Assembly (NCBI GenBank): GCA_947852905.1
Contig: CANTVF010000005.1
Span: 1 to 44,052, forward strand
DNA from: an uncultured Tidjanibacter sp.
GTDB taxonomy: Bacteria; Bacteroidota; Bacteroidia; Bacteroidales; Rikenellaceae
Direction of reading: 5' to 3'
DNA length: 44,052 nt
Shown here: positions 34,904-42,748 of the stretch, in pieces
Layout: every line of letters starts with the position of its first letter
Position numbering within the stretch: position 1 is the stretch's first letter
Notes under the pieces: generated by a model
The model's input: the letters and a program-made list of their open reading frames with translations, nothing else
Databases searched by the model: none
What the model was told of the DNA's origin: nothing
Position numbers and translations under genes: made by a program

Positions 34904-35362
34904 CTATTTCAGCATTCCGATTATATCCTCGTTTTTCATGGTCGTCGGGTTGCCTACCCACAATATGCGCCCGCGTTTGTCGTAAAGTACCGCATAGGGG
35001 ACGTATCGCGCCTCGAAGTCGGGGAACGTGCTGCCGGCGTCGTAACCCACGCTATAGGCTGGGGCGCCTTCGGTAAGCATGGCACCGACCTCCGGCGAAT
35101 CCTCTTTGGTAACGACTACCACGGCGAGTTTATTGCCGCCTTTGCGTGCCAGATCGTCGAGTGTCCGGAGCCGGTCTATGCTTTTCTGATTGGATGAGTG
35201 GAAAAACTCCACCATTACGGCCTTGCCGTCGAGAGAGGGGGCGTCGGTCAGCCATTTGGAAATGTTGAGTTCCGGTACCCGTTCGCCTATCGAAAGCCGT
35301 TGAGCATCGAGCGTCCATGCGGTAGCCGTCAGCATGGCGATAATCAGCATTATTCGTTTCAT
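34904..35362 (-). CDS. Thioredoxin-fold periplasmic protein without cysteines
   Basis: A 152-residue secreted protein with a signal peptide (MKRIMLIIAMLTATAWTLDA, cleaved before QRLS). The mature part follows the TlpA/AhpC-TSA-like fold: ERVPELNISKWL, then VMVEFFHSSNQKSIDRLRTL, LAVVVVTKED, and the cis-Pro strand YVPYAVLYDKRGRILWVG. Where TlpA proteins have WCxxC this one reads HSSNQK, and the whole protein contains no cysteine. It therefore cannot do thiol-disulfide exchange and is more likely a binding or structural member. It precedes meaB on the same strand with a 116-nt gap; co-transcription is possible but unproven. Confidence 0.75.
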   Translation of the reverse strand: MKRIMLIIAMLTATAWTLDAQRLSIGERVPELNISKWLTDAPSLDGKAVMVEFFHSSNQKSIDRLRTLDDLARKGGNKLAVVVVTKEDSPEVGAMLTEGAPAYSVGYDAGSTFPDFEARYVPYAVLYDKRGRILWVGNPTTMKNEDIIGMLK

Positions 35363-35583
35363 GGTTATCGTCTTTTTAAATAGGTTGTTAGTTTGTGCGG
35401 TTCAGGCTGCCCGGTACGGTGTGTGCCGACATGGTATTGCCATACCGTGTAAGGCTTCGTGCGTAGAGTGGGACCACGACCGCTATATAATGCGAATGTA
35501 GCGTTTTTTTGCGGAAAACCTTATTTTTACGGGCGATTGTTTTACCTTTACTGCACAGTAACGTTTTCCGCGGGGGGATTGCC

Positions 35584-36702
35584 ATGAATATAGGATTCGA
35601 TGCCAAAAGGTTGTTTTTCAGCGCCGGCGGGTTGGGAAACTATGCCCGAAGTACGGTGGAGGTGTTGTTGAAATATGCTCCGGAGAATCATTACACGTTG
35701 TTCACTCCGGGGGAGGGCAATCGCTACGGTTTCGGTACGGACGGTTCCGTGGGAGTGATAACGCCGCAGGGGATACGCGCATGGAGCGGGACGTTGTGGC
35801 GACGTTACGCCATGAGTCGCGCCATACGCGTAAGCGGAGCGGACATATACCATGGACTGAGCGGCGAATTGCCTGCCGATATACTGCGTGCCGGAGTGCG
35901 CAGCGTGGTGACGGTACATGATATCAATTTCGTCCGGCATCCGGAATTCTATACTCCCTTTACGCGCATGATGCGTACCCGTCTGTACATGGAGAGTTGC
36001 CGAAAGGCCGACAGGATAATAGCCATAAGCCGCAGTACTGCGGCAGACCTTATGGATTGCTGGGATATACCTCCGGAAAAGATAGATGTGGTGTATCAGT
36101 GTTGCAGCCATAAGTTCGAGCGTATCGTTCCGGACAGACAGTTGCGGGAGACGGCCGCCAAGTATTCGCTGCCTGCCGAATACATATTCAGCGTGGGTGC
36201 CATGGACGAAAGGCGCAATCTGTTGCAGGTGGTGCGTGCCATGGCCGAGGGTAAACTCGACGTGGATCTGGTGGCGTGCGGTCGTCATACTCATTATGCA
36301 GACAAGGTGGTGGAGTTCGCCGCGCGTCAGGGTATGGGGTCGAGGGTGCATATGTTGCACGAAGTGGACTTCGACGATCTGCCCGCACTGTACCAGATGG
36401 CTTCGGTATTCGTGTTTCCTTCCTTGTGCGAAGGTTTTTGTGTACCCATTCTCGAAGCGTTTAATTCCCGTGTGCCGGTGCTTACCACTTCGGGCGGCGC
36501 ATTCGCCGAAGCTGGCGGCGATGCATGTCTGTACGTCGATCCCGGATCGTCGGAGGAGATAGCCGCAGGTTTGCGGCGTTTGTTGTCGGATACGGCGTTG
36601 AGGAAGGAGCTCATCTCGCGGGGAACGGCTCATGCGCGCGGTTTCCGCGAGCCGACTGCTGCCGAAGAGCTTATGAAGGTTTATCGTGGCCTTATAAAGT
36701 GA
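35584..36702 (+). CDS. GT4-type glycosyltransferase
   Basis: A 372-residue GT-B glycosyltransferase, similar to mannosyl- or glucosyltransferases of LPS and capsule synthesis. The N-terminal domain opens NIGFDAKRLFFSAGGLGNYA and holds GADIYHGLSGELP and VVTVHDINFVRHPEFY. The donor domain has YIFSVGAMDERRNLLQVVRA, VFVFPSLCEGFCVPILEAFN with the conserved E-x-x-x-x-x-x-x-E layout, and VPVLTTSGGAFAEAGGDACL. The ATG at 35584 is chosen; 25 in-frame codons upstream do not fit the family. It stands alone, not in the rhamnose cluster, so its pathway is not fixed. Confidence 0.85.
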   Translation: MNIGFDAKRLFFSAGGLGNYARSTVEVLLKYAPENHYTLFTPGEGNRYGFGTDGSVGVITPQGIRAWSGTLWRRYAMSRAIRVSGADIYHGLSGELPADILRAGVRSVVTVHDINFVRHPEFYTPFTRMMRTRLYMESCRKADRIIAISRSTAADLMDCWDIPPEKIDVVYQCCSHKFERIVPDRQLRETAAKYSLPAEYIFSVGAMDERRNLLQVVRAMAEGKLDVDLVACGRHTHYADKVVEFAARQGMGSRVHMLHEVDFDDLPALYQMASVFVFPSLCEGFCVPILEAFNSRVPVLTTSGGAFAEAGGDACLYVDPGSSEEIAAGLRRLLSDTALRKELISRGTAHARGFREPTAAEELMKVYRGLIK

Positions 36703-36837
36703 TGATATATTTGAAGCCGTCCGGCGGATATTTTCGAAGGCTCTGTACGCAGTCCGTAAGTCGGGCGGTATGTACGGCAGTGCGATGCTGATAATGAAAA
36801 AAGTTAGGCTCCGATCGGGTTTCTCGAAAAGAAAACT

Positions 36838-36845
36838 TATATTTG
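36838..36845 (+). promoter_or_regulatory. -7 box of the methylmalonyl-CoA operon
   Basis: TATATTTG is a perfect TAnnTTTG box, 64 nt before the mce start. No matching -33 box is seen. Confidence 0.6.
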
Positions 36846-36909
36846 TAACGCTCGGAGGCCTTTGCGGGCCGTGGTAAGCGAAAATTCCTAAACCAAAAAC
36901 AGTACAGAG

Positions 36910-37323
36910 ATGAATATTTCTCATATCGAACATCTCGGAATCGCCGTGCGCAGTCTCGAGGAGGCGATCCCGTTCTGGGAAAACATTTTGGGTTTCAAAT
37001 GTTACAGTATCGAAGAGGTTGCCGACCAGAAGGTGAAGACGGCGTTTTTCAAGGTGGGGCAGACTAAAATAGAATTGCTCGAGCCGACAAGTCCGGAAAG
37101 CACCATAGCCAAGTTCATAGAGAATCGCGGCGAGGGAGTGCATCACGTGGCTTATGCGGTAAACAATATAGAGGAGGCGTTGGCCGAAGCCGAAAGCAAG
37201 GGAGTCCGCCTTATCGACAAGACGCCGCGTCGCGGAGCCGAGGGACTGACGATAGCTTTCCTGCATCCCAAATCCACGGGCGGCGTGCTGACCGAACTGT
37301 GCGAGGACAAGAACAACAAGTAG
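36910..37323 (+). CDS. mce: Methylmalonyl-CoA epimerase
   Basis: A 137-residue vicinal-oxygen-chelate enzyme that interconverts (2R)- and (2S)-methylmalonyl-CoA. This links the B12-dependent mutase (which uses the R form) to the decarboxylase (which uses the S form). The two beta-alpha-beta modules begin [20 protein letters not shown] and [19 protein letters not shown]. Metal-ligand candidates are His8, His79 and Glu129 in GGVLTELCE. The length is normal for the family. It leads the operon that continues with the decarboxylase subunits. Confidence 0.95.
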   Translation: MNISHIEHLGIAVRSLEEAIPFWENILGFKCYSIEEVADQKVKTAFFKVGQTKIELLEPTSPESTIAKFIENRGEGVHHVAYAVNNIEEALAEAESKGVRLIDKTPRRGAEGLTIAFLHPKSTGGVLTELCEDKNNK

Positions 37324-37382
37324 TCTCTGCATGCGGGATATCTTGCCCGTAAACGTTTTTCACATTCACACGAAAATACGAC

Positions 37383-37739
37383 ATGAAAAGGATACTGATG
37401 ATCTCGATCTTCTTGTCGGCCATGATTATGTACGGATGCACATACAAGGCGTGGATGCCTGTGGAGTTGGGTGCGACGGAAGATGAGCTGGTAGACAAAA
37501 AAGGCACTCCTGTTGCCGCGGAGCAGTATATGGATGCCGAGGGGCGCCGTTGTACGGTGCTTTATTACAAAACTATGGAGTATTCGAGTGTTGTGACTAC
37601 CGCGTTCTATTTCGTGGACTCGAAACTCGTAGAGCAGCGTGTCGTGAAAGATGAAACGTTGAATAAACATACGCATGGCGACGGTGGACGCGGTTCGGAA
37701 GATACCTCGGATACCGACGGATTCAAATTCAGTATATAA
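37383..37739 (+). CDS. Small lipoprotein inside the methylmalonyl-CoA decarboxylase operon
   Basis: A 118-residue predicted lipoprotein. The signal peptide MKRILMISIFLSAMIMYGC gives lipobox MYGC with Cys19. The mature part contains WMPVELGATEDELVDKKGTP and VLYYKTMEYSSVVTTAFYF, a short alpha-beta fold resembling SmpA/BamE-like or "outer membrane assembly" mini-domains in outline only. It ends with a Gly/Asp/His-rich tail (HTHGDGGRGSEDTSDTDG). It sits 59 nt after mce and 31 nt before mmdA, so it is surely in the same transcript. I know of no established role for a lipoprotein in this pathway. Confidence 0.75.
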   Translation: MKRILMISIFLSAMIMYGCTYKAWMPVELGATEDELVDKKGTPVAAEQYMDAEGRRCTVLYYKTMEYSSVVTTAFYFVDSKLVEQRVVKDETLNKHTHGDGGRGSEDTSDTDGFKFSI

Positions 37740-37770
37740 TTGAATTTTAACATCAAAACATATTAGATTT

Positions 37771-39333
37771 ATGAGCGAAAACCAGAATAAAATCGCGGAG
37801 CTGATAGAACTGCGCGAGGAGGCGAAGTTGGGCGGCGGCCAGAAGAGGATCGACGCACAGCACGCCAAGGGCAAGTATACCGCCCGTGAACGTATCGCCA
37901 TGTTGCTCGATGAGGGCAGTTTCGAGGAGTTCGATATGTTCGTTACGCACCGTTGCTATGACTTCGGTATGGAGAAAAGCCACACCTACGGCGACGGAGT
38001 AGTGACGGGTTACGGTACCATAGACGGCCGTCTGGTGTATGTTTTCGCGCAGGACTTCACCGTGTCGGGAGGTTCGCTGTCGAAGACCATGTCTGAAAAG
38101 ATATGCAAGGTGATGGATATGGCCATGAAGGCCGGTGCTCCGTGTATCGGGCTCAATGACTCCGGCGGTGCGCGTATTCAGGAGGGTGTCAATGCGCTGG
38201 CCGGTTATGCCGAGATATTCCAACGTAATGTCATGGCTTCGGGCGTGATTCCGCAGATATCGGTTATCATGGGGCCGTGCGCCGGCGGTGCAGTGTATTC
38301 ACCGGCACTGACCGACTTTACGATCATGAAGCGTGATACGAGCTACATGTTCCTTACCGGTCCGGCTGTGGTAAAGACCGTAACCGGCGAGAATGTGACG
38401 CAGGAACAGCTCGGCGGCGCTTCGGTACATACGACCAAATCGGGTGTGGCTGATTTCGCCACCGACACCGAGGAAGAAGCTATCGCATTGATCCGCAAAC
38501 TTATATCCTATATTCCGCAGAACAATATGGAGGATGCTCCGCTGGCGGTATGCACCGATTCGGTGAATCGTCTGGAGGATTCGCTCAACGAAATAATTCC
38601 CGACAGTCCGAACAAGCCTTACGACATGTACGAAGTGATAAGGGCTATCGTGGACAACGGCGAGTATCTCGAAGTACATGAAGCTTTCGCCAAGAACGTA
38701 ATCACGTGTTTCGCCCGTTTCAACGGCCAGAGCGTGGGCATCATAGCCAACCAGCCTAAATATATGGCCGGCGTCCTCGACATAAACGCGTCGCGCAAGG
38801 CAGCGCGTTTCGTGCGTTTCTGCGACGCGTTCAACATTCCGATAGTCACTCTCGTGGATGTGCCGGGTTTCCTTCCGGGTACCGGTCAGGAGTATGGAGG
38901 CGTTATCACGCACGGCGCAAAACTGTTGTTCGCATATTGCGAGGCTACAGTGCCGAAAGTTACGGTTACATTGCGCAAATCATACGGCGGTGCATACATA
39001 GTTATGTCGTCCAAACATATCCGCGGCGATATAAACTATGCATGGCCTACCGCGGAAATAGCCGTCATGGGTGCGAGCGGCGCCGTAGAGGTGTTGTTCG
39101 CTCGTGAGATAGCCAAGATAGAGGATCCGCAGGAGCGTGCCGCCTTCATCGCCGAGAAAGAGGCCGAATACAAGAAGAAATTCTCCAACCCGTACAGTGC
39201 GGCCAAATACGGTTACATAGACGACGTGATAGAGCCGCGCAATACCCGTTTCAGGATTATCAGGGCTTTGCAGTCGCTCGCCACCAAGCGGTTGACAAAT
39301 CCGGCCAAAAAACATTCTAACATACCGTTGTAG
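37771..39333 (+). CDS. mmdA: Methylmalonyl-CoA decarboxylase alpha subunit (carboxyltransferase)
   Basis: A 520-residue carboxyltransferase of the acyl-CoA carboxylase beta/MmdA family. It takes CO2 from (S)-methylmalonyl-CoA and places it on the biotin of the carrier subunit, yielding propionyl-CoA. The N-terminal crotonase-fold half has [20 protein letters not shown] and [20 protein letters not shown]. The second half has [20 protein letters not shown] and [20 protein letters not shown], then [19 protein letters not shown]. The full length is present. The stop codon at 39331-39333 lies 5 nt before the next start. The same proteins can act as propionyl-CoA carboxylase; the downstream beta subunit favours decarboxylation here. 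Confidence 0.93.
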   Translation: MSENQNKIAELIELREEAKLGGGQKRIDAQHAKGKYTARERIAMLLDEGSFEEFDMFVTHRCYDFGMEKSHTYGDGVVTGYGTIDGRLVYVFAQDFTVSGGSLSKTMSEKICKVMDMAMKAGAPCIGLNDSGGARIQEGVNALAGYAEIFQRNVMASGVIPQISVIMGPCAGGAVYSPALTDFTIMKRDTSYMFLTGPAVVKTVTGENVTQEQLGGASVHTTKSGVADFATDTEEEAIALIRKLISYIPQNNMEDAPLAVCTDSVNRLEDSLNEIIPDSPNKPYDMYEVIRAIVDNGEYLEVHEAFAKNVITCFARFNGQSVGIIANQPKYMAGVLDINASRKAARFVRFCDAFNIPIVTLVDVPGFLPGTGQEYGGVITHGAKLLFAYCEATVPKVTVTLRKSYGGAYIVMSSKHIRGDINYAWPTAEIAVMGASGAVEVLFAREIAKIEDPQERAAFIAEKEAEYKKKFSNPYSAAKYGYIDDVIEPRNTRFRIIRALQSLATKRLTNPAKKHSNIPL

Positions 39334-39338
39334 TGGTT

Positions 39339-40361
39339 ATGCGGAAGTTTTTGCTCGGAATCGTTATGACGGCCTTGTGCGGATTTTCAATGTCCGCACA
39401 AGGCGTTCTTAACGTCAGGATCAATGAAGTGCTGGTAATCAACGAGGACAATATAGTAGACGATTACGGTGTTCACGAATCGTGGATCGAATTGTTCAAT
39501 ACGGGATATGAAAGGGTGGACCTCGGCGGATGTTACCTCGGTATCAGGTATGCCGACAGGTACGACAGCGACGGAAACAAACTCATCAAGAAATACTACA
39601 TACCGCGTAACGATCCCTCGACGCAGATGGCGCCTTTGGGATATAAGGTATTCTTCTGCGAAGGTACCGATACCAAAGGTACGTTTTATACAAACTTTAC
39701 GCTCGGAGAGTATCCGGTAGATATGGTGATACTCTTTAATGCCAACGGCAAGGACGTTATCAGCGTGTTACGTTTTCCGGAAGATTACGTCCCCGTGCCG
39801 GACGTTTCGCTCGGAATCATGGGACACGAGGAGATCGAATCGAAGATTTTCCCGACTTTCTCGCGCAAACAGATCCGCAGGATGTCTTCCGACGAATATC
39901 TCGATGCCGTAGCTGACGGACTTAAATACAAGCCTGAAGTGCTGGTGAAGACGACTCCGTCGGCGACTAACGAAGTCGCGCCGGACGTAGCTCGTCACGA
40001 GATATTCCGCAGGCAGGATCCGAGCGGAGGTATAATGGCTCTCATAGCCATGAGCGTAGTATTTTTAACCCTTATCGCAATATTTGTCGTGTTCAAGATT
40101 TTCGGAAAGGTTATGGTCGGCCGTACGAATCGTAAGGAGGCCAGACATAAAGGAGAAGTTGCGCCGGTGAGAAATACCAAAAGTACCAGCTATACCGGTG
40201 AAGAGGTGGCAGCTATCGCGCTCGCTTTGCAAATGTACAAGAGCGACGTACATGTGGAGGAATCTACCGTTATCACCATCAACAGGGCCAGCCGCATGTA
40301 TTCGCCGTGGAATTCCAAACTCTACGGTATGACGGAAATGCCCGAACGTCGGCGCAGATAA
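39339..40361 (+). CDS. LTD domain fused to OadG-type gamma/delta subunit of the sodium pump
   Basis: A 340-residue two-part protein. A signal peptide (MRKFLLGIVMTALCGFSMSA) leads into a lamin-tail-like domain of about 190 residues (VRINEVLVINEDNIVDDYG, then HESWIELFNTGYERVDLGG), which would be periplasmic. A membrane helix follows at about 231-253 (GIMALIAMSVVFLTLIAIFV), then a cytoplasmic tail (FGKVMVGRTNRK) containing EEVAAIALALQMY, the usual end of OadG/MmdD subunits. OadG-type subunits hold the carboxyltransferase and beta subunit together. The fused LTD is a Bacteroidota feature of unknown role. The ATG at 39339 is preferred to GTG 39333. Confidence 0.85.
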   Translation: MRKFLLGIVMTALCGFSMSAQGVLNVRINEVLVINEDNIVDDYGVHESWIELFNTGYERVDLGGCYLGIRYADRYDSDGNKLIKKYYIPRNDPSTQMAPLGYKVFFCEGTDTKGTFYTNFTLGEYPVDMVILFNANGKDVISVLRFPEDYVPVPDVSLGIMGHEEIESKIFPTFSRKQIRRMSSDEYLDAVADGLKYKPEVLVKTTPSATNEVAPDVARHEIFRRQDPSGGIMALIAMSVVFLTLIAIFVVFKIFGKVMVGRTNRKEARHKGEVAPVRNTKSTSYTGEEVAAIALALQMYKSDVHVEESTVITINRASRMYSPWNSKLYGMTEMPERRRR

Positions 40362-40453
40362 GACCGTAGCTGTCGGCCTCAGGTCGAGCAGCGCCCGGAG
40401 GCTGATGTGCGGCGATTGTAATTGTAGAATCAATAAAGGGGCTCGTAGCCCTC

Positions 40454-40918
40454 ATGAAAACAAATATGAAAGAGTATAAATTCAAAATCAACGGTAACGC
40501 TTATAAAGTAACTATAGACAAGGTGGAAAACGGCGTAGCCGACGTGTCGGTCAACGGTACCGACTATAAGGTGGAGTTGGAGGATAACGGCGGGGTCAAG
40601 CCGATGATGAAACCGGCCGTTTCGCCCGCCACTTATCAGGCGAGACCTGCCCAACCGGTGGCGTCGGTTCCCGCAGCAGCTCCTTCCGGGCAGGCTTCCG
40701 GAGAGGAATACCAGCTCAAGAGCCCTCTTCCCGGAGTGATACTCGACGTTAAAGTCAGCGAGGGCGATACCGTCAAGGACGGACAGACGGTGATGATCCT
40801 CGAAGCCATGAAAATGGAGAACAATATAGACGCACTCAAGGGCGGCGTGATAAAGAAAATAATCAAACGTACGGGCGATTCCGTTATGGAAGGGGACGTG
40901 CTGCTAACTATCGAGTAG
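40454..40918 (+). CDS. mmdC: Biotin carboxyl carrier subunit
   Basis: A 154-residue carrier that shuttles CO2 as carboxybiotin from the alpha subunit to the membrane beta subunit. The C-terminal biotinyl domain (about residues 86-154) contains LKSPLPGVILDVKVSEGDTV and the biotinylation site LEAMKMEN with Lys120. A Pro/Ala-rich flexible linker spans about 50-83. The N-terminal ~45 residues (YKFKINGNAYKVTIDKVENG) are the usual dimer-like beta segment of these carriers. ATG 40454 is used; ATG 40466 (MKEYKFKING) is also possible. It ends 4 nt before the beta-subunit start. Confidence 0.94.
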   Translation: MKTNMKEYKFKINGNAYKVTIDKVENGVADVSVNGTDYKVELEDNGGVKPMMKPAVSPATYQARPAQPVASVPAAAPSGQASGEEYQLKSPLPGVILDVKVSEGDTVKDGQTVMILEAMKMENNIDALKGGVIKKIIKRTGDSVMEGDVLLTIE

Positions 40919-40922
40919 CCCT

Positions 40923-42095
40923 ATGATGATGTTTCTTCAAAGCGGCGGATTCAGCGCTTTTATCGAAGACAATATACAGGAGTTTTGGCATATAACCGGA
41001 TTTGCCAACGCTACATGGGAGCATATCGTAATGCTGGCAGTCGGGTTGTTCTTCATTTATCTCGGAATCCGTCACAAAATGGAGCCGATGTTGTTAGTGC
41101 CTATCGGATTTGGCATACTGATCGGTAACATTCCTTTTGCCGACGGTATGGAAATCGGAATATATGAGGAAGGATCTGTCCTTAACTATCTTTATTTCGG
41201 CGTGAAGAACGGTATATATCCTCCGTTGATATTTTTAGGGATAGGGGCAATGACCGATTTTTCCGCACTCATATCCAATCCGAAACTGATGACTATCGGA
41301 GCTGCGGTGCAATTAGGTATTTTCGGAGCATATATAGTTTCGTTGGCGTTCGGATTTACGGCTGCAGAAGCTGGTGCAATAGGTATAATAGGTGGTGCCG
41401 ACGGTCCTACGGCCATATTCCTTTCCAGTCGTCTGGCTCCGGATATGATGGGGGCTATAGCCATAGCCGCATATTCGTATATGGCGCTCGTTCCGGTATT
41501 GCAACCTTGGGTTATGAAGTTATGTACCACACCCAAGGAGAGACTTATCCGTATGAAGCCGCCTCGCCCGATATCGCAGTCTGAAAAGATAATGTTTCCT
41601 ATCATAGGTTTGTTGCTTACCTGCTTCATCGTGCCTTCCGGACTTCCGTTGCTCGGTATGCTTTTCCTTGGAAACCTTTTGAAAGAGAGCGGTGTGACCA
41701 AACGTCTCGCAGCGACGGCAAGTGGACCGTTAATCGACATAGTGACAATACTGATAGGCCTGACTGTCGGCGCTTCTACACAGGCTACGACATTCCTTAC
41801 AGAGAAATCTTTAATGGTATTCGTGATCGGTGCGGCGTCGTTCGTTATCGCAACGTTCGGGGGCGTGTTGTTCGTCAAGTTCTTCAACCTGTTCCTCAAA
41901 GAGGGAAACAAGATAAATCCGCTTATAGGCAATGCCGGCGTATCGGCTGTACCTCATGCAGCGCGTGTATCGCAGGATATGGGACTTAAATATGACAGGA
42001 CCAACCACCTGCTCATGCATGCCATGGGGCCGAATGTCGCAGGAGTGATCGGTAGCGCTGTAGCCGCCGGTATATTGCTCGGCTTCCTCGGATAG
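40923..42095 (+). CDS. mmdB: Sodium-translocating decarboxylase beta subunit
   Basis: A 390-residue polytopic inner-membrane protein (OadB/MmdB/GcdB family) that decarboxylates carboxybiotin and moves sodium ions out. The conserved pocket IGIIGGADGPTAIFLSSRLA holds the essential Asp. IFLGIGAMTDFSALISNPK, then GNAGVSAVPHAARVSQDMG near the C-terminus are typical. Around nine to eleven hydrophobic segments are visible. The start is the first of three ATGs in a row at 40923. It closes the operon and is followed by a good terminator. With mmdA, the OadG-like subunit and the carrier it matches the A-D-C-B order of known methylmalonyl-CoA decarboxylases. Confidence 0.95.
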   Translation: MMMFLQSGGFSAFIEDNIQEFWHITGFANATWEHIVMLAVGLFFIYLGIRHKMEPMLLVPIGFGILIGNIPFADGMEIGIYEEGSVLNYLYFGVKNGIYPPLIFLGIGAMTDFSALISNPKLMTIGAAVQLGIFGAYIVSLAFGFTAAEAGAIGIIGGADGPTAIFLSSRLAPDMMGAIAIAAYSYMALVPVLQPWVMKLCTTPKERLIRMKPPRPISQSEKIMFPIIGLLLTCFIVPSGLPLLGMLFLGNLLKESGVTKRLAATASGPLIDIVTILIGLTVGASTQATTFLTEKSLMVFVIGAASFVIATFGGVLFVKFFNLFLKEGNKINPLIGNAGVSAVPHAARVSQDMGLKYDRTNHLLMHAMGPNVAGVIGSAVAAGILLGFLG

Positions 42096-42121
42096 TGCCG
42101 ATTATTACTGTCAACTTACAT

Positions 42122-42160
42122 ACCCCTATGACCTTTATTGGTCGTAGGGGTTTTGTTATT
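42122..42160 (+). terminator. Terminator of the methylmalonyl-CoA operon
   Basis: Arms ACCCCTATGACC (42122-42133) and GGTCGTAGGGGT (42140-42151) pair with one G-U, followed by TTTGTTATTG. It begins 27 nt after the mmdB stop. Confidence 0.88.
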
Positions 42161-42532
42161 GTAATGGTGTGTAACCGAGAGGAGGAATTTACATCGTTTT
42201 TCGAGGGAGCCCGGAAAAGCCTAAAGACAAAATTACATAACGGGATATTCCGCGTACTACATTACGTAATGATGTGGTTGGTGCAAAAGTCTTATATTAC
42301 CGTTTCAGTGGAGACATGTCTTTTATCCGGGACAATGAAGCGAATCGTTTGCTGTCTTGTTTTGAGCATGCTTATAATCTTTCTGACAACGGATATTTCC
42401 AGCGGTCGGTTTGCCGTAACCCAGAGAGGGGAACGATGAAAAAACGATCAAGTCGTATGACCGACACGACGTTTATGCAGGTGCTTGGTGTAGGAACGGG
42501 ATACTTCTTTTTCATGTCCGTGCTGGTTACTT
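42161..42532. other. Gene-poor stretch between the mmd operon and the tracrRNA region
   Basis: Only weak frames with no recognisable family. It contains a 12-bp palindrome CATTACGTAATG (42260-42271). On the minus strand, GTCGT...ACGAC pairs near 42455-42473 and a T-run lies at about 42440-42445, which could terminate minus-strand RNA coming from the tracrRNA region. Confidence 0.35.
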
Positions 42533-42556
42533 GTGTAGAAACGAGATAAGCAACAC
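42533..42556 (-). ncRNA. Stem-loop copy A (part of a repeated RNA element)
   Basis: On the minus strand this reads GTGT, a 16-nt loop with GCTTATCTCGTTTCT, then ACAC. It matches copy B at 42599-42621 in the loop and differs in the stem by a compensated pair. Whether it belongs to the tracrRNA transcript is not known. Confidence 0.45.
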
Positions 42557-42598
42557 CGTAACTCGTGCTTCTTCACAGTCTAGTATAGCTATTTTCTG

Positions 42599-42621
42599 GT
42601 ATAGAAACGAGATAAGCATAC
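42599..42621 (-). ncRNA. Stem-loop copy B (part of a repeated RNA element)
   Basis: On the minus strand this reads GTAT, loop GCTTATCTCGTTTCT, then ATAC. The shared TAGAAACGAGATAAGCA (plus strand) of copies A and B is exactly 66 nt apart. A third, partial copy (CGAGATAAAC, 42651-42660) lies in the tracrRNA tail. Confidence 0.45.
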
Positions 42622-42633
42622 ATTGCCGTTGCC

Positions 42634-42738
42634 CTCACTCCGAGCGGCAGCGAGATAAACAACAATCCTCAAGAAGAACGAAGTCAATAGTTTACCTTGT
42701 TGAGGTTTGATGTTGCGGGGACAAGCAGTTTTCGGCTG
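42634..42738 (-). ncRNA. Candidate tracrRNA of a type II CRISPR-Cas system
   Basis: Read on the minus strand, an anti-repeat (42728 to 42699) is followed by CAACAAGG (42702-42695), a possible short nexus stem, GTTTATCTCG (42660-42651) and a stem CTCGCT/AGTGAG (42654-42649 with 42639-42634). CAACAAGG-like and GTTTATCTCG segments occur in the same order in the known Staphylococcus aureus Cas9 tracrRNA, which supports the call. Ends are approximate; no clear T-run follows the last stem, so the transcript may run on through copies B and A. A partial -7-like TATTTG lies just upstream at 42743-42748. The nearest array repeat is about 650 nt away, with tRNA-Leu between. Confidence 0.65.
42699..42728 (-). 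other. Anti-repeat complementary to the CRISPR repeat
   Basis: The plus strand here reads GTTGAGGTTTGATGTTG, then CGG, then GGACAAGCA. It matches the minus-strand repeat GTTGTGGTTTGATGTAG at 15 of 17 positions and GGATAAGTA at 7 of 9. The transcribed minus strand therefore pairs with the crRNA over 15 of 17 and then 9 of 9 positions (two as G-U), with a 5/3-nt internal bulge between. Confidence 0.75.
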
Positions 42739-42742
42739 TAGT

Positions 42743-42748
42743 CAAATA
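42743..42748 (-). promoter_or_regulatory. Possible -7 element of the tracrRNA
   Basis: Minus-strand TATTTG lies about 15 nt upstream of the anti-repeat. It lacks the two bases between TA and TTTG of the consensus, so support is weak. Confidence 0.25.

Noticed and set aside
35548-37332. 594-residue minus-strand open frame opposite a glycosyltransferase and mce
   Set aside because: It runs antisense through two well-supported genes and shows no domain pattern; a by-product of codon bias.
42095-42549. Two overlapping plus-strand frames of 114 and 91 residues after the mmd operon
   Set aside because: They overlap each other, the terminator region and stem-loop copy A, have weak starts and no family pattern. 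A short membrane peptide from ATG 42436 is possible but unsupported.
42699-42728. Reading 42699-42728 as merely a stray degenerate CRISPR repeat
   Set aside because: The changes in the second half keep pairing as G-U only on the minus strand, and tracrRNA-like CAACAAGG and GTTTATCTCG segments follow; a stray repeat would not predict these. The option is not fully excluded.
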